Assembly (NCBI GenBank): GCA_028823415.1
Contig: JAPKBL010000004.1
Coordinates: 19,600 to 83,599 of the forward strand
Direction: 5' to 3'
Origin: Mariniblastus sp.
Lineage (GTDB): Bacteria; Planctomycetota; Planctomycetia; Pirellulales; Pirellulaceae
DNA: 64,000 nt
In this document: positions 44,697 to 53,485 of the stretch, piece by piece
Layout: each line of letters begins with the position of its first letter
Position numbering within the stretch: the first letter of the stretch is position 1
Position numbers and translations under genes: made by a program
The notes under the pieces: generated by a model
Database searches by the model: none
What the model was told of the DNA's origin: nothing
What the model saw: only the letters and a program-made list of their open reading frames with translations

Positions 44697-46022
44697 ATGA
44701 TAAAACTTGATTTTCGCCGACCTTTGAAACTAGGTATCAAAAGCCTGTTGCTGCAAAAAATGCGAGCTGGATTAGCAGCACTTGGCATTTTTATCGGGAC
44801 GACGACTGTAATTTGGTTGGTCGCCATGGGCGAGGGAGTGAGTTATCGCGCTCAACAACAAATTCTTGAGCTCGGTGCGCGAAACATAATTATTCGCACG
44901 GTAGACCCGGGAGCAACGGACGAGTCGGCGAATAGCCGTGTGAAAAAATACGGTCTGTTGAGAAAGGATTTCGAACGAATTGTTTTGACCGTTCCGGGAG
45001 TCGAAGAGGTCATCGCGATGCGCGAAACTCGGTTCGAGTTGCGTTATAAGAATCGAAGCGTTGAAGCCAAGTTGGTCGGTTGTGGCCAAGAGCACCTCGA
45101 TATGAACCGGTTGAATATTGCGCGAGGTCGATGGATAAAGCCACGAGACAGCGGTCAAAAATTTATCGTGTTGGCGGACGAAACGGCAAAGCGATTGTTT
45201 CTTTATGAGAATCCCATCGGAAAAACAATTTGGGTGGGATCAGAGTTTTATACAGTGATTGGGCAAACGCGAGCGCGCGCCGCCTCAGCCGCGATCGGCG
45301 GGAGTCTCGATGCCCGAGACTATAACCTCGATGCTTACATTCCGTTAGAAACGTTTCGGATGCGAATTGGTGATTGGGTAATGCGGCGGACTTCAAGCGG
45401 AGGCTCGTTTCCTTTTGAAGGGGAAATTATTCAACTGAACCAAATCACGGTCAGCGTTGCCGATGTTGAAGATGTCGATAGCACAGCGGCGATAATCAAT
45501 TCGGATCTCAAGAAGTTTCATAAGACCAAAGATTATTCGGTCGTCGTTCCCAAAGAGCTTTTGGAACAGGCGGAACGTACGAAGGCGATGTTCAATGTGT
45601 TGCTCGTCGTGATTGCTGGAATTTCGTTGTTAGTCGGCGGGATTGGGATCATGAATATCATGCTGGCGACAGTCACCGAGCGGACTCGAGAGATCGGTAT
45701 TCGGCGGGCTTTGGGTGCAAACCAATTGGATATCATCCAGCAGTTTCTGGCAGAAACGCTTGTTCTGACGGGAGCTGGTGGATTGATGGGAGTTGTTTTT
45801 GGTTTGATGTGTCGCCCCTTGTTTAGATTGTTTATCTGGGTCATGTCCATCGCTTCCCCCGATATGCTGCCCCCGATTGTTTCGACGTTGGAACCACGGA
45901 TCGCGCCATGGTCGATCGGGTTATCCCTATTTATATCGGTGGGCGCGGGGGTGATTTTCGGGCTTTATCCCGCGATGAAGGCTGCCTCGATGGATCCAAT
46001 CGAAGCATTGAGGCATGAATAA
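44697..46022 (+). CDS. MacB-like ABC transporter permease (MacB_PCD + FtsX)
   Basis: The track begins at a TTG (44685); the ATG at 44697 gives MIKLDFRRPLKLGIKSLLLQKMRAGLAALG and is preferred. The ribosome-site-like AAGGGGGAGG lies rather far upstream of either. One N-terminal helix (GLAALGIFIGTTTVIWLVAMG) is followed by a periplasmic MacB core domain (about 45-270). Three C-terminal helices form the FtsX domain (AMFNVLLVVIAGISLLVGGIGIMNIMLATV, TEREIGIRRALGA-like TERTREIGIRRALGAN). The protein ends in LYPAMKAASMDPIEALRHE, a family signature. No ATP-binding subunit gene occurs in the cluster, so it must be elsewhere on the genome. Confidence 0.92.
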   Translation: MIKLDFRRPLKLGIKSLLLQKMRAGLAALGIFIGTTTVIWLVAMGEGVSYRAQQQILELGARNIIIRTVDPGATDESANSRVKKYGLLRKDFERIVLTVPGVEEVIAMRETRFELRYKNRSVEAKLVGCGQEHLDMNRLNIARGRWIKPRDSGQKFIVLADETAKRLFLYENPIGKTIWVGSEFYTVIGQTRARAASAAIGGSLDARDYNLDAYIPLETFRMRIGDWVMRRTSSGGSFPFEGEIIQLNQITVSVADVEDVDSTAAIINSDLKKFHKTKDYSVVVPKELLEQAERTKAMFNVLLVVIAGISLLVGGIGIMNIMLATVTERTREIGIRRALGANQLDIIQQFLAETLVLTGAGGLMGVVFGLMCRPLFRLFIWVMSIASPDMLPPIVSTLEPRIAPWSIGLSLFISVGAGVIFGLYPAMKAASMDPIEALRHE

Positions 46023-46033
46023 AGAGCAGTCTT

Positions 46034-46065
46034 GCGTAACGATACAAAAGCGTAACGATACGAAA
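46034..46065 (+). repeat. Tandem 16-bp direct repeat upstream of sigma-factor gene
   Basis: GCGTAACGATACAAAA (46034-46049) is followed at once by GCGTAACGATACGAAA (46050-46065), differing at one base. It lies between the permease stop and the sigma-factor start, so it is placed like an operator. The repeated unit, with its 16-bp period, could bind a regulator or be a recent slippage duplication. Sequence alone does not decide. Confidence 0.7.
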
Positions 46066-46114
46066 AAATAATATTAGCTTGTCCACGAAACGGCAATCAA
46101 ATTGGTTACTACCG

Positions 46115-46657
46115 ATGAACGCAAAAGAAGAAGAAAAACGAGATCGGATTGTAAAGCTGGCATTCGAGTGTCGCGTTCAGTTGATCGCCTACGCCTACGC
46201 TTTGCTGGGCGATTATTCAACGGCGGATGATGCGGTTCAGGATGCGATGTTGACCGTCGTAAGAAAATACGACCAGTTTACTGAGGGCACTTCGGTTATG
46301 GCTTGGTGCCGTTCCATCGTTAGGCTGGAAACGCTTCGAATCAAACAAAAACAACACAAAGACAGAACGATTGCGATGAGATTACTCGAAGATTCGATCG
46401 ATTCTGCATTCGATGAATTTTTGTTGGCGGACCAACCGAGTCAGGGCGAATTAAGAAGAAAAGCGCTCATTAAATGTCTTGGCAATTTAACCAACCAAGG
46501 ACGGCAGATTTTGCAAAGTCGGTTCGCTGAAAGTTTAAGTTATGAGCAGATTGGCATAAAGATTGGGATGAGCTTGGAAGCAGTCCGAAAGTCACTTTAC
46601 CGTCAAAAAAAACAGCTGCGAGACTGTGTCGAAATTAATGTGAGAAACGTCGAATGA
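46115..46657 (+). CDS. ECF-type RNA polymerase sigma factor, second pair
   Basis: The ORF extends from a TTG at 46079; the ATG at 46115 (MNAKEEEKRDRIVKLAFECR) is preferred and neither has a ribosome site. Region 2 is at about 15-75 (RVQLIAYAYALLGDYSTADDAVQDAMLTVVRKYDQF, AWCRSIVRLETLRIKQ). Region 4 is at about 120-175 (CLGNLTNQGRQILQSRFAESLSYEQIGIKIGMSLEAVRKSLYRQKKQLRDC). The spacing is typical of planctomycete ECF factors. The next gene overlaps by four bases (ATGA), so it is translationally coupled to its FecR-like partner. A 16-bp tandem repeat precedes it. Confidence 0.9.
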   Translation: MNAKEEEKRDRIVKLAFECRVQLIAYAYALLGDYSTADDAVQDAMLTVVRKYDQFTEGTSVMAWCRSIVRLETLRIKQKQHKDRTIAMRLLEDSIDSAFDEFLLADQPSQGELRRKALIKCLGNLTNQGRQILQSRFAESLSYEQIGIKIGMSLEAVRKSLYRQKKQLRDCVEINVRNVE

Positions 46658-48018
46658 ATGATAAATTGAATTTGGAAGATTCTGAGCAGCAGCGACTGGA
46701 TTACTTGGTTTCGCTTCAGCTAAGCGATGAGCTTGGCGAAGCTGAGATCGAAGAGTTAGTTGAGTTGCTCAATTTGTTTCCCGAGGCCCGGCAGCGGTTG
46801 GTTGCCAGTAGCCTTTTTGACGTTCAGTTGGCCGATGTTTTACGAAGCGAGGCTTGCCAACATCCACGCTCTGCACCAATTCCTAATAGAAAAAGACGGT
46901 TCTCCGATTCTTGGAGTGGCGCGATCCTTGTGGCCGCAGCCTTGGTGCTGGCTCTCTTGGCGACGCAGTGGGTGCTTGATTCTCAAGAATCTGATCTGCC
47001 GGAAGATGAGCAAATTGCAAGAATTACTGGCTTGAGTGGTCCATTGCAGTGGACTGGAAATGGCGGTCTCGTTACTAGCGAGTTGATGGTTGGTGCCGAG
47101 TTGCCGGGCGGGACAATTGAAGGACAATCGCCAGAATCATGGTTTGAGTTAATGTTTAAAGACGGGTCGCGCGTGGTGATCGCGGGTCAATCGAGATTGG
47201 TATTTTCTGACCAAGGGCAAAAAGAGCTCCATTTAATCGAGGGCGGTTTTTCTGCGAGCGTGGAACCTCAACCGGCGGGTAAGCCGATGCTGGTTTACAC
47301 GCGAACCGCGGTGCTCGAAGTGCTCGGAACTGAATTTGAAGTTGCGTCAGAGTTGGCGTCAACGTTTTTAAATGTTACCAAAGGAAAGGTGCGTGTGAAA
47401 CGTTTGAGTGATGGTCAGTCACTCGACGTTCCGGCAAAACATCGAGTGACTGCGGCAGCGGATCAATTGTTCGAGTTGGAGCCGACGCCGGAGACAGTGG
47501 GTTTTTGGAAAGATCGCCTGGCGCGTGGCCCCAAGGGTGTTTACGGTACTTGGCAGCCTGGGGACGCGAGCGAAGGTCGCAAGCCTGCGGTTAAATCAAT
47601 TCCTCACACGGTCAAGGAGAGTGGAAAGACAATCTACTGCACTTCCCTGAGGGTTATCAGCGGCGATAGCCCACCGGTTGTGCTGCGTCGTGACAGTCAA
47701 TTGGTCGTCGAAGGCAGAATTGCTAAAAAGACTAAAAGCTTGTACGTAGGGGTGACGTTGCAACATCCCAACGGTGGTTTTGCAGGTCGATTTCAAATTC
47801 GCCTGTCGGGAAAAAGTTTGCCCATCAACGAAAAATTTGAACTAGATCTAGATGTCCAGAATTTCACACTGGATCCTTCATTGCGGGAGATTCAGCACAA
47901 GCTCGCGGATTCGCCGCTCGGTCTGATAGTTACCGATATATGGTGTCATACGCTTTGGGAGCCAGCGGGACTCGAGATTGAAGGCGTAGAGCTTTATGAA
48001 GCAGCATCAGCGGACTGA
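46654..48018 (+). CDS. FecR-domain membrane protein, putative anti-sigma partner
   Basis: Starts by ATGA overlap with the sigma gene. Residues 1-60 are an acidic helical segment (QQRLDYLVSLQLSDELGEAEIEELVELLNLFPEARQ) resembling anti-sigma domains. A single membrane helix (about 88-107, GAILVAAALVLALLATQWVL) follows. Then comes a FecR domain (GQSRLVFSDQGQKELHLIEGGFSASVEP, VLEVLGTEFEVASELASTFLNVTKGKVRVKRL). The C-terminal 150 residues are beta-rich but match no family I can name. It shares domain order with the 33609 protein up to the FecR module but lacks the LamG signature. Its likely job is to control the ECF factor. Confidence 0.87.
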   Translation: MNDKLNLEDSEQQRLDYLVSLQLSDELGEAEIEELVELLNLFPEARQRLVASSLFDVQLADVLRSEACQHPRSAPIPNRKRRFSDSWSGAILVAAALVLALLATQWVLDSQESDLPEDEQIARITGLSGPLQWTGNGGLVTSELMVGAELPGGTIEGQSPESWFELMFKDGSRVVIAGQSRLVFSDQGQKELHLIEGGFSASVEPQPAGKPMLVYTRTAVLEVLGTEFEVASELASTFLNVTKGKVRVKRLSDGQSLDVPAKHRVTAAADQLFELEPTPETVGFWKDRLARGPKGVYGTWQPGDASEGRKPAVKSIPHTVKESGKTIYCTSLRVISGDSPPVVLRRDSQLVVEGRIAKKTKSLYVGVTLQHPNGGFAGRFQIRLSGKSLPINEKFELDLDVQNFTLDPSLREIQHKLADSPLGLIVTDIWCHTLWEPAGLEIEGVELYEAASAD

Positions 48019-48027
48019 GAAGGAGAT

Positions 48028-48137
48028 AAAAAACGTTGCCGCACCCCTTGATGATTTAAGGTGGCTGCCTCGCCGGCAGTTTGCAACTATGTGGGACAAC
48101 ATGGGTTAGAGCAATCTGCGGTGCGGCAACATTTTTT
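48028..48137 (+). ncRNA. Candidate structured RNA / large-loop bidirectional terminator
   Basis: An outer stem pairs GTTGCCGCACC (48035-48045) with GGTGCGGCAAC (48120-48130), 11 perfect pairs. It extends, after one mismatch, by AAAAAA (48028-48033) with TTTTTT (48132-48137). The 74-nt interior forms three local hairpins: CCTT/AAGG (48046-48061), CTGCC/GGCAG (48065-48079), and CTATGT/ACATGG with a T-G pair (48087-48104). The whole resembles a four-way cloverleaf. It lies 10 bp after the FecR-like gene. It could be a terminator active on both strands, a non-coding RNA or a small inverted-repeat element. It is not a tRNA by size or by lack of recognisable T-loop sequence. Confidence 0.5.
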
Positions 48138-48182
48138 GGGTCGGCTAGATTATGAATTAAAGAATCCAGTAATGCAAAGTCA

Positions 48183-49691
48183 ATGATAAAAAAACAGTCA
48201 AAATCGATCGCCGCCCTTCGATACATTCCACTGGTGGTTTGTGCCGTTTGTTTCCTGGTTCAGGAGTGCCGTGCAGATTGGCCGCAGTTTCGCGGGCAGA
48301 ATTCATCGGGAATTGGAACCGGTTCGCCGCCGATAGTGTTCTCTCCCGGCCAAAATCAACTTTGGAAAATAGATGTCGGCCCTGGGCATAGCTCGCCGTG
48401 CATTGCTGGGCCTCACCTGTTTGTAACCTCTTACGACGAAGCGAAAAAAACACTTGCAGTCATTTGTCTGGAAAAGATCAGTGGTAAGTTGATTTGGAAA
48501 AATGAAATTCAGGTTGAGCAATTTGAAAAAGGGCATCCCTCATTTAACCCAGCAAGTAGCACGCCGACCTCTGACGGGGAACGAGTCGTTGCTTATTTTG
48601 GCTCTTACGGGCTGGTGTGTTATGACGTGAGTGGAAAATTGATTTGGGAAATTAAAATGCCGGTCACCAAATCATTTGGAGGAAATGCGACGTCTCCGGC
48701 CATTATCGGCAGTCAGGTTATTTTGTATCGCGGCAATTACGTCGATCATTTTTTGTTAGCGGTCGACAAGATGACCGGCGAAGAGCGGTGGCGCGTGGCG
48801 CAGGATGAAGAATTCAGTGGTGAAATGGCGTGCACTGCTTGCCCCATCGTTGCCGAGGACCAGGTCATAGTGCATGCAGCGCGGTCGATACAGGCGTATC
48901 AATTGGAGAGCGGGCGAAAGGTGTGGGAGATGAAATGTGCAACGACCGGCACCAGTACGCCTGTGTTGGTGGGGGATGAAGTGCTCGTTGCAGCCTGGAA
49001 CAAACTGGGGGAACCGTCTTTGCGTCCGGAGTTCCCCTCGTTCAAAAAATTACTTGCCGATCACGACAATAACCGTGACGGATCCATCAGTAGAAAAGAG
49101 TTTCCCGACCTTTGGATTTTCCACCGACCCGATGGTATGGAAGCCCCGATGAACGGTGCCAAGATCAGATTTGAACGCGCCGATCAAAATAAAGATACTA
49201 AATTGTCGGCTGACGAATGGCGTCGACAACTAAAAGGTATTGAGAAATTTCGTGCGAACTATCAAACCCACGGCATTCTTGCCATTCCACTTAAGAGTGA
49301 TGGCATGCTGGGAGTCGATCAGATTCGTACCTTAGAGACACAGGGGATTTCCGAGGTTCCCTCTCCTGTCAGTGATGGCAAGTATCTATATTTTGTCAAG
49401 AACGGCGGAGTATTAAGTTGCCTTGAAATTGCGACAGGTAAGCGGGTTTACCGAAAGCGGACGGGAGGCAAGGGAACCCACTATGCGTCTCCTCTAATTG
49501 CTGGTGGTCGAATCTACTGCACTGCTGGAGATGGAAAGATCAGCGTGATTTCCACGGGAGTGAATCCAGAGGTTCTTGCGATCAACGACATGGAAGAAGA
49601 CGTTTTCGCGACCCCTGCCATTGTCGATGGAGTCATTTATGTGCGGACGCATTCGTCTCTTTGTGCTTTTGGTGAGGAGGTGACAAAATGA
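48183..49691 (+). CDS. Exported PQQ-like beta-propeller protein with inserted EF-hand pair
   Basis: The signal peptide (ALRYIPLVVCAVCFLVQECRA) is followed by blocks of a BamB/PQQ-like propeller (WPQFRGQNSSGIGTG, GPGHSSPCIAGPHLFVTSYDE, ICLEKISGKLIWKNEIQ, LLAVDKMTGEERW, SRGK-like repeats). Between blades (about residue 290-345) are two EF-hand loops, DHDNNRDGSISRKEF and DQNKDTKLSADEW, an unusual insertion. The final blade is TPAIVDGVIYVRTHSSLCAF. Such proteins usually bind partners or PQQ, but no dehydrogenase ligand set is clear. It overlaps the DUF1592 gene by ATGA, so it is the first gene of a four-gene operon. Confidence 0.87.
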   Translation: MIKKQSKSIAALRYIPLVVCAVCFLVQECRADWPQFRGQNSSGIGTGSPPIVFSPGQNQLWKIDVGPGHSSPCIAGPHLFVTSYDEAKKTLAVICLEKISGKLIWKNEIQVEQFEKGHPSFNPASSTPTSDGERVVAYFGSYGLVCYDVSGKLIWEIKMPVTKSFGGNATSPAIIGSQVILYRGNYVDHFLLAVDKMTGEERWRVAQDEEFSGEMACTACPIVAEDQVIVHAARSIQAYQLESGRKVWEMKCATTGTSTPVLVGDEVLVAAWNKLGEPSLRPEFPSFKKLLADHDNNRDGSISRKEFPDLWIFHRPDGMEAPMNGAKIRFERADQNKDTKLSADEWRRQLKGIEKFRANYQTHGILAIPLKSDGMLGVDQIRTLETQGISEVPSPVSDGKYLYFVKNGGVLSCLEIATGKRVYRKRTGGKGTHYASPLIAGGRIYCTAGDGKISVISTGVNPEVLAINDMEEDVFATPAIVDGVIYVRTHSSLCAFGEEVTK

Positions 49692-52141
49692 AATCTATTC
49701 GTCATTCTCTTCGTTTGAGTTTAGCTGTTGTTTGTTGGAGTGGAATCGGACTGTGGGCCGCCAATGGATTCGCCGAAGACCAATGGGTCAAGCAAGTGCA
49801 GCCATTGATTGAATCCTCTTGTCTTGCCTGCCACAGTGACGCAAGTGAATCTGGACTAGATCTTTCGACGTTAGGCCATGATCTTTCGGATCCAGTTGTA
49901 TTTAAAAATTGGGAGCACGTTTTTGATCGAGTCCAAATTGGCGAAATGCCTCCCGCGGATGAAACTCGACCAGAGGCGGCGATCTTAGATGCCGCGTTAG
50001 CTGCATTGGAATCAAGCCTTCGCAACGCTAGTCAAAATCATCAACAGGAATTTGGTCGCGTACCGACGCGCCGCCTGACCCCGCTTGAGTTTGAATATTC
50101 ACTTCATGATTTGTTTGGAATTCACGGAAGTTTTGCCAAGTATCTTCCTCCTGAAAATCGGTCGTCTTCCTTCGACACGGTAGCTCGCCAGCAGGGGATG
50201 TCTGCGGTCCATCTGCAAGGTTTTTTAAAAGCGGCAGATGTTGCGATGGACGAGGCGATTCAACTGGGACCGAGGCCAAATTTAGAGCCGGTTGAGATGA
50301 AGTATCAAACCAATCCTTACACAACGATGTGGTTTGAGCGACCAATACGGAACGGCGGTCAGACAGTCAAATTGGCTGACGGAGCTTGGGTTAGTTTTGA
50401 TGGAAAGCCACACGTGGCTCAGTCTAATAATATGGGTTATCGACCCAAATCCCCAGGGCTCTATCGCATTACCGCGGAGGCTTACGGCTATCAGGCCGAT
50501 ACGGTTGTTTCATTTCAGATTTACAAAGGCTCTGATCAGCAAGGAGGTTCCGAGTTGATTGGCTCCTTTGATCTCCCTCCGGGCGAAACACGCCAAATTG
50601 AGTTGACCCATTTTTTTACGCCAGCCGATTTTTTCTACCCCGCACCGGCCGATCACGATTGCCAGGCAGACGGCCGGGAAATATATAGAGCTCGAGGTGC
50701 AAAGAATTACCGAGGTGAAGGTTTGGCAATTAAGTGGCTAAAAATACAAGGCCCTTTGGAGGCTTCGTGGCCACCGGCAAGCACTCGGACGTTTTTGCAG
50801 ACACAGGAATTCGAGGAGAAGCGATCCTCCAAAGGATTTCGTTATTTCAATCCTAAATATCTTAAATCCGATTCCGATCAAGCGCGGGATATAATTTCAA
50901 ATCTCGGTCATCAATTGTTTAGACGGCCACTCCAAGGGGGAGAGCTGGATGGGCTGATCGGGTTGGCTGTGTCCGAATTAGAGGCAGGCCGGCCCCTGCA
51001 TGAGGCGATTCAAGTACCGCTTAAAACGATGATCAGCTCTCCTCAGTTTCTCTATCACGCGGGAGCTCCCGGGAGGCTGAAGGGTTATGCGTTGGCGACA
51101 CGTTTGTCCTATTTTTTATGGAAAAGCATCCCTGACAAAGAGCTTTTCGAACTTGCTGCTACGGGAATGTTGCAGGATAAAAAGGTTTTGGAAAAACAGG
51201 TCAATCGAATGTTGGACGATAAAAGATCAAATCGATTTATCGATGATTTTCTCAACCAATGGCTTGGTTTAGGGCAAATAGATGCGACGACTCCCGATGA
51301 CAAATTATTTCCGGAATACGACGACAACCTTCGGCAGGCGATGCTGGGCGAGACGCGTGCATTCTTTCGAGAACTGATTGATAAGAATTTGAGTACCGAC
51401 CATTTAATTGATTCCGATTTCACTTTTTTGAATCGACGTTTGGCTGAACATTATGGAATGCTGGCTGAGGGTGAAGAAATGGTCAAGGTTTCACTGGCCA
51501 AGAACAGTGTGCGAGGCGGCCTGATGACGCAGGCGAGTATTCTCAAAGTCACGGCGAATGGAGCTGTGACTTCTCCTGTCAAACGGGGAGATTTTGTCTT
51601 GGATAAATTACTCGGTACACCTCCCTCTCCGCCGCCCCCTAATATTGGTTCGATCGAACCGGATACACGAGGCACAACGACGATCCGTGAAACCCTCGCA
51701 GCCCATCGCGATGTGGCATCCTGTGCGAGTTGTCATCGAACGATTGATCCTCCCGGATTTGCGTTGGAACAATTTGATCCAATCGGTGGGTATCGAACAC
51801 GGTACCGCTCGACGGGCAAGGGTGAACGAACGAAGCGCCAATTTCGGGGTCGGGCGATTGATGAATACCGGGAGGGGCCTGAGGTAGATGCGGCAGGGGT
51901 TACCGAAACGGGAGTCGCGTTCAACGGAATCAGGGAATACAAACAGATATTAATGGATCAGAGATCTTTGGTCGCTAAAAATTTATTGACACAACTCGTG
52001 GTTTACTCGACCGGCGCGGAAATTCAATTCGCGGACCGAGATAAAATTCATAAAATGACAGAGGATAATTGTAACGAATCCAGTGGTGTCAGAGATATGA
52101 TCCATGCGATGGTGCAGAGCGATTTGTTCCTTAACAAGTAA
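49688..52141 (+). CDS. DUF1587/1592/1588/1585 family cytochrome-linked protein
   Basis: Signal peptide LRLSLAVVCWSGIGLWAANGFA, then haem motif CLACHSD near residue 44. The order of modules is the planctomycete DUF1587 (RVPTRRLTPLEFEYSLHDLFG), a beta-rich insert, DUF1595 (HQLFRRPLQGGELDGL), DUF1592, DUF1588 and DUF1585. DUF1592 is seen as MISSPQFLYHAG and RLSYFLWKSIPDKELFELA. DUF1588 has NSVRGGLMTQASILKVTANGAVTSPVKRG and a second haem motif CASCHRTIDPPGF near 678. DUF1585 has LVVYSTGAEIQFADRDKI. These large exported proteins pair with DUF1552 partners, here encoded 48 bp downstream. A role in electron transfer during substrate oxidation is assumed for the group and not proven. Confidence 0.93.
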   Translation: MKSIRHSLRLSLAVVCWSGIGLWAANGFAEDQWVKQVQPLIESSCLACHSDASESGLDLSTLGHDLSDPVVFKNWEHVFDRVQIGEMPPADETRPEAAILDAALAALESSLRNASQNHQQEFGRVPTRRLTPLEFEYSLHDLFGIHGSFAKYLPPENRSSSFDTVARQQGMSAVHLQGFLKAADVAMDEAIQLGPRPNLEPVEMKYQTNPYTTMWFERPIRNGGQTVKLADGAWVSFDGKPHVAQSNNMGYRPKSPGLYRITAEAYGYQADTVVSFQIYKGSDQQGGSELIGSFDLPPGETRQIELTHFFTPADFFYPAPADHDCQADGREIYRARGAKNYRGEGLAIKWLKIQGPLEASWPPASTRTFLQTQEFEEKRSSKGFRYFNPKYLKSDSDQARDIISNLGHQLFRRPLQGGELDGLIGLAVSELEAGRPLHEAIQVPLKTMISSPQFLYHAGAPGRLKGYALATRLSYFLWKSIPDKELFELAATGMLQDKKVLEKQVNRMLDDKRSNRFIDDFLNQWLGLGQIDATTPDDKLFPEYDDNLRQAMLGETRAFFRELIDKNLSTDHLIDSDFTFLNRRLAEHYGMLAEGEEMVKVSLAKNSVRGGLMTQASILKVTANGAVTSPVKRGDFVLDKLLGTPPSPPPPNIGSIEPDTRGTTTIRETLAAHRDVASCASCHRTIDPPGFALEQFDPIGGYRTRYRSTGKGERTKRQFRGRAIDEYREGPEVDAAGVTETGVAFNGIREYKQILMDQRSLVAKNLLTQLVVYSTGAEIQFADRDKIHKMTEDNCNESSGVRDMIHAMVQSDLFLNK

Positions 52142-52189
52142 AATTGTAATTACGGGCTGGCTGCTGGGCGGCTAGAAGGGTTTGCGGGA

Positions 52190-53446
52190 ATGAAGAAAAA
52201 ATTAAATCGGAGGACCTTCCTCCGCGGTGCTGGCGTTTCGTTGGCTTTGCCGTGGCTAGAGTCGATGCAACCCGCATGGGGAGAGGGCACCGATTCGCCG
52301 CCGGAGAGAATGGTTTGTATTTGCACGGCATTGGGGCTTCACGGCCCGGCGCTTTATCCTGAAACCACGGAGCCGAACTACGAAGCTACCGAATATCTGA
52401 ATCATCTTAAACGCCACCGAAACGATTTCACTTTGTTTTCCGGCCTATCTCATGTTGACCAAGGTGGAGAACATGCGACAGAACTTACGTTTTTAAGTGG
52501 CGCCCGCAATCCTGGCAAAGATGGGTTTCAAAACTCTGTGTCGGTAGATCAGGTAGCCGCGAGGCATCTGGGCCACGTGACGCGATTTCCCTCGGTGATG
52601 CTCAGCAGCGAGGGGCCCGACAGCCAGTCCTACAATGGCAGTGGTGTCATGGTGCCGGCAGAGTATAGTCCAGCCCGTCTGTTTACTAACTTATTCCTAC
52701 AGGGAAATGCTCGAGAACTGCGTTTGCAAAAGCTGAAACTAACTCAAGGGAAAAGTATTCTTGATGAATTGCGCGAGCAGGCCAAGTCGATGCAGCAAAC
52801 CGCAACAGCGGCGGATCGGGATCGACTTAATGAATATTTTTCGTCCATTCGGGATGCTGAGCAGAATCTGGCCGCTGCGCAGGTTTGGCTTGATCGGCCA
52901 AAGCCAAAAACGACGGCTCTGTGTCCCCAAGATATTCACGATAAAGCCGATTTGATTGGGCGAACTCGCCTCCTATTTCAGATGATTCCATTGATCTTAC
53001 AAACCGATTCCTCGCGAGTCGTCAGTGTTTTTATTCAAGACCATCACGTGGCTCCCAAAATCGAAGGCGTCGAGTCAGAACACCACAATCTCTCGCACCA
53101 TGGACGGGATCAGGTCAAAATCGAGCAATTGAAAAAAATCGAAACCGCGATCCTTGGTTGCTACGGAGAACTTTTGGATCAACTAAAAACCAAAGAGGAA
53201 TCGGGTTCGCGCATACTCGATAAGACGACGGTGATGTTCGGCAGTAATCTTGGAAACGCCAACGCCCATGACCCCAGTAATCTGCCGGTATTTCTTGCGG
53301 GTGGTGGTTTTCAGCACGGAAACTATGTGGCCTTTGATCGGAAAAACAATCAGCCCCTCAGTAATTTATATGTCACGATGCTAAACAAAATGGGTGTCCC
53401 AACCGAAAGTTTTGCAACGAGTACCGGAGCTTTATCTTGGTCGTGA
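52190..53446 (+). CDS. DUF1552 family protein (Tat-exported), partner of DUF1592 cytochrome
   Basis: The N-terminus MKKKLNRRTFLRGAGVSLALPWLES is a classic twin-arginine signal with the LPWLES block of the DUF1552 family. Other blocks are MVCICTALGLHGPALYPE, FTLFSGLSHVDQGGEHATELTFLSGA, SVDQVAARHLG and SVMLSSEGPDSQSYNGSG. The conserved C-terminal part reads VMFGSNLGNANAHDPSNLPVFLAGGGF with LYVTMLNKMGV. It has an alkaline-phosphatase-like fold relationship to DUF1501, but the activity is unknown. Tight spacing to the DUF1592 gene and family pairing mark it as a functional partner. Confidence 0.93.
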   Translation: MKKKLNRRTFLRGAGVSLALPWLESMQPAWGEGTDSPPERMVCICTALGLHGPALYPETTEPNYEATEYLNHLKRHRNDFTLFSGLSHVDQGGEHATELTFLSGARNPGKDGFQNSVSVDQVAARHLGHVTRFPSVMLSSEGPDSQSYNGSGVMVPAEYSPARLFTNLFLQGNARELRLQKLKLTQGKSILDELREQAKSMQQTATAADRDRLNEYFSSIRDAEQNLAAAQVWLDRPKPKTTALCPQDIHDKADLIGRTRLLFQMIPLILQTDSSRVVSVFIQDHHVAPKIEGVESEHHNLSHHGRDQVKIEQLKKIETAILGCYGELLDQLKTKEESGSRILDKTTVMFGSNLGNANAHDPSNLPVFLAGGGFQHGNYVAFDRKNNQPLSNLYVTMLNKMGVPTESFATSTGALSWS

Positions 53447-53485
53447 TCATCAGACGTTTTTAGCATTCAAGCAGGAATCGCAAGT

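Noticed and set aside
48035-48130. tRNA gene in the cloverleaf-like element
   Set aside because: The 11-bp closing stem, 96-nt span and absence of T-loop (GTTC) and D-loop sequences do not fit a tRNA.
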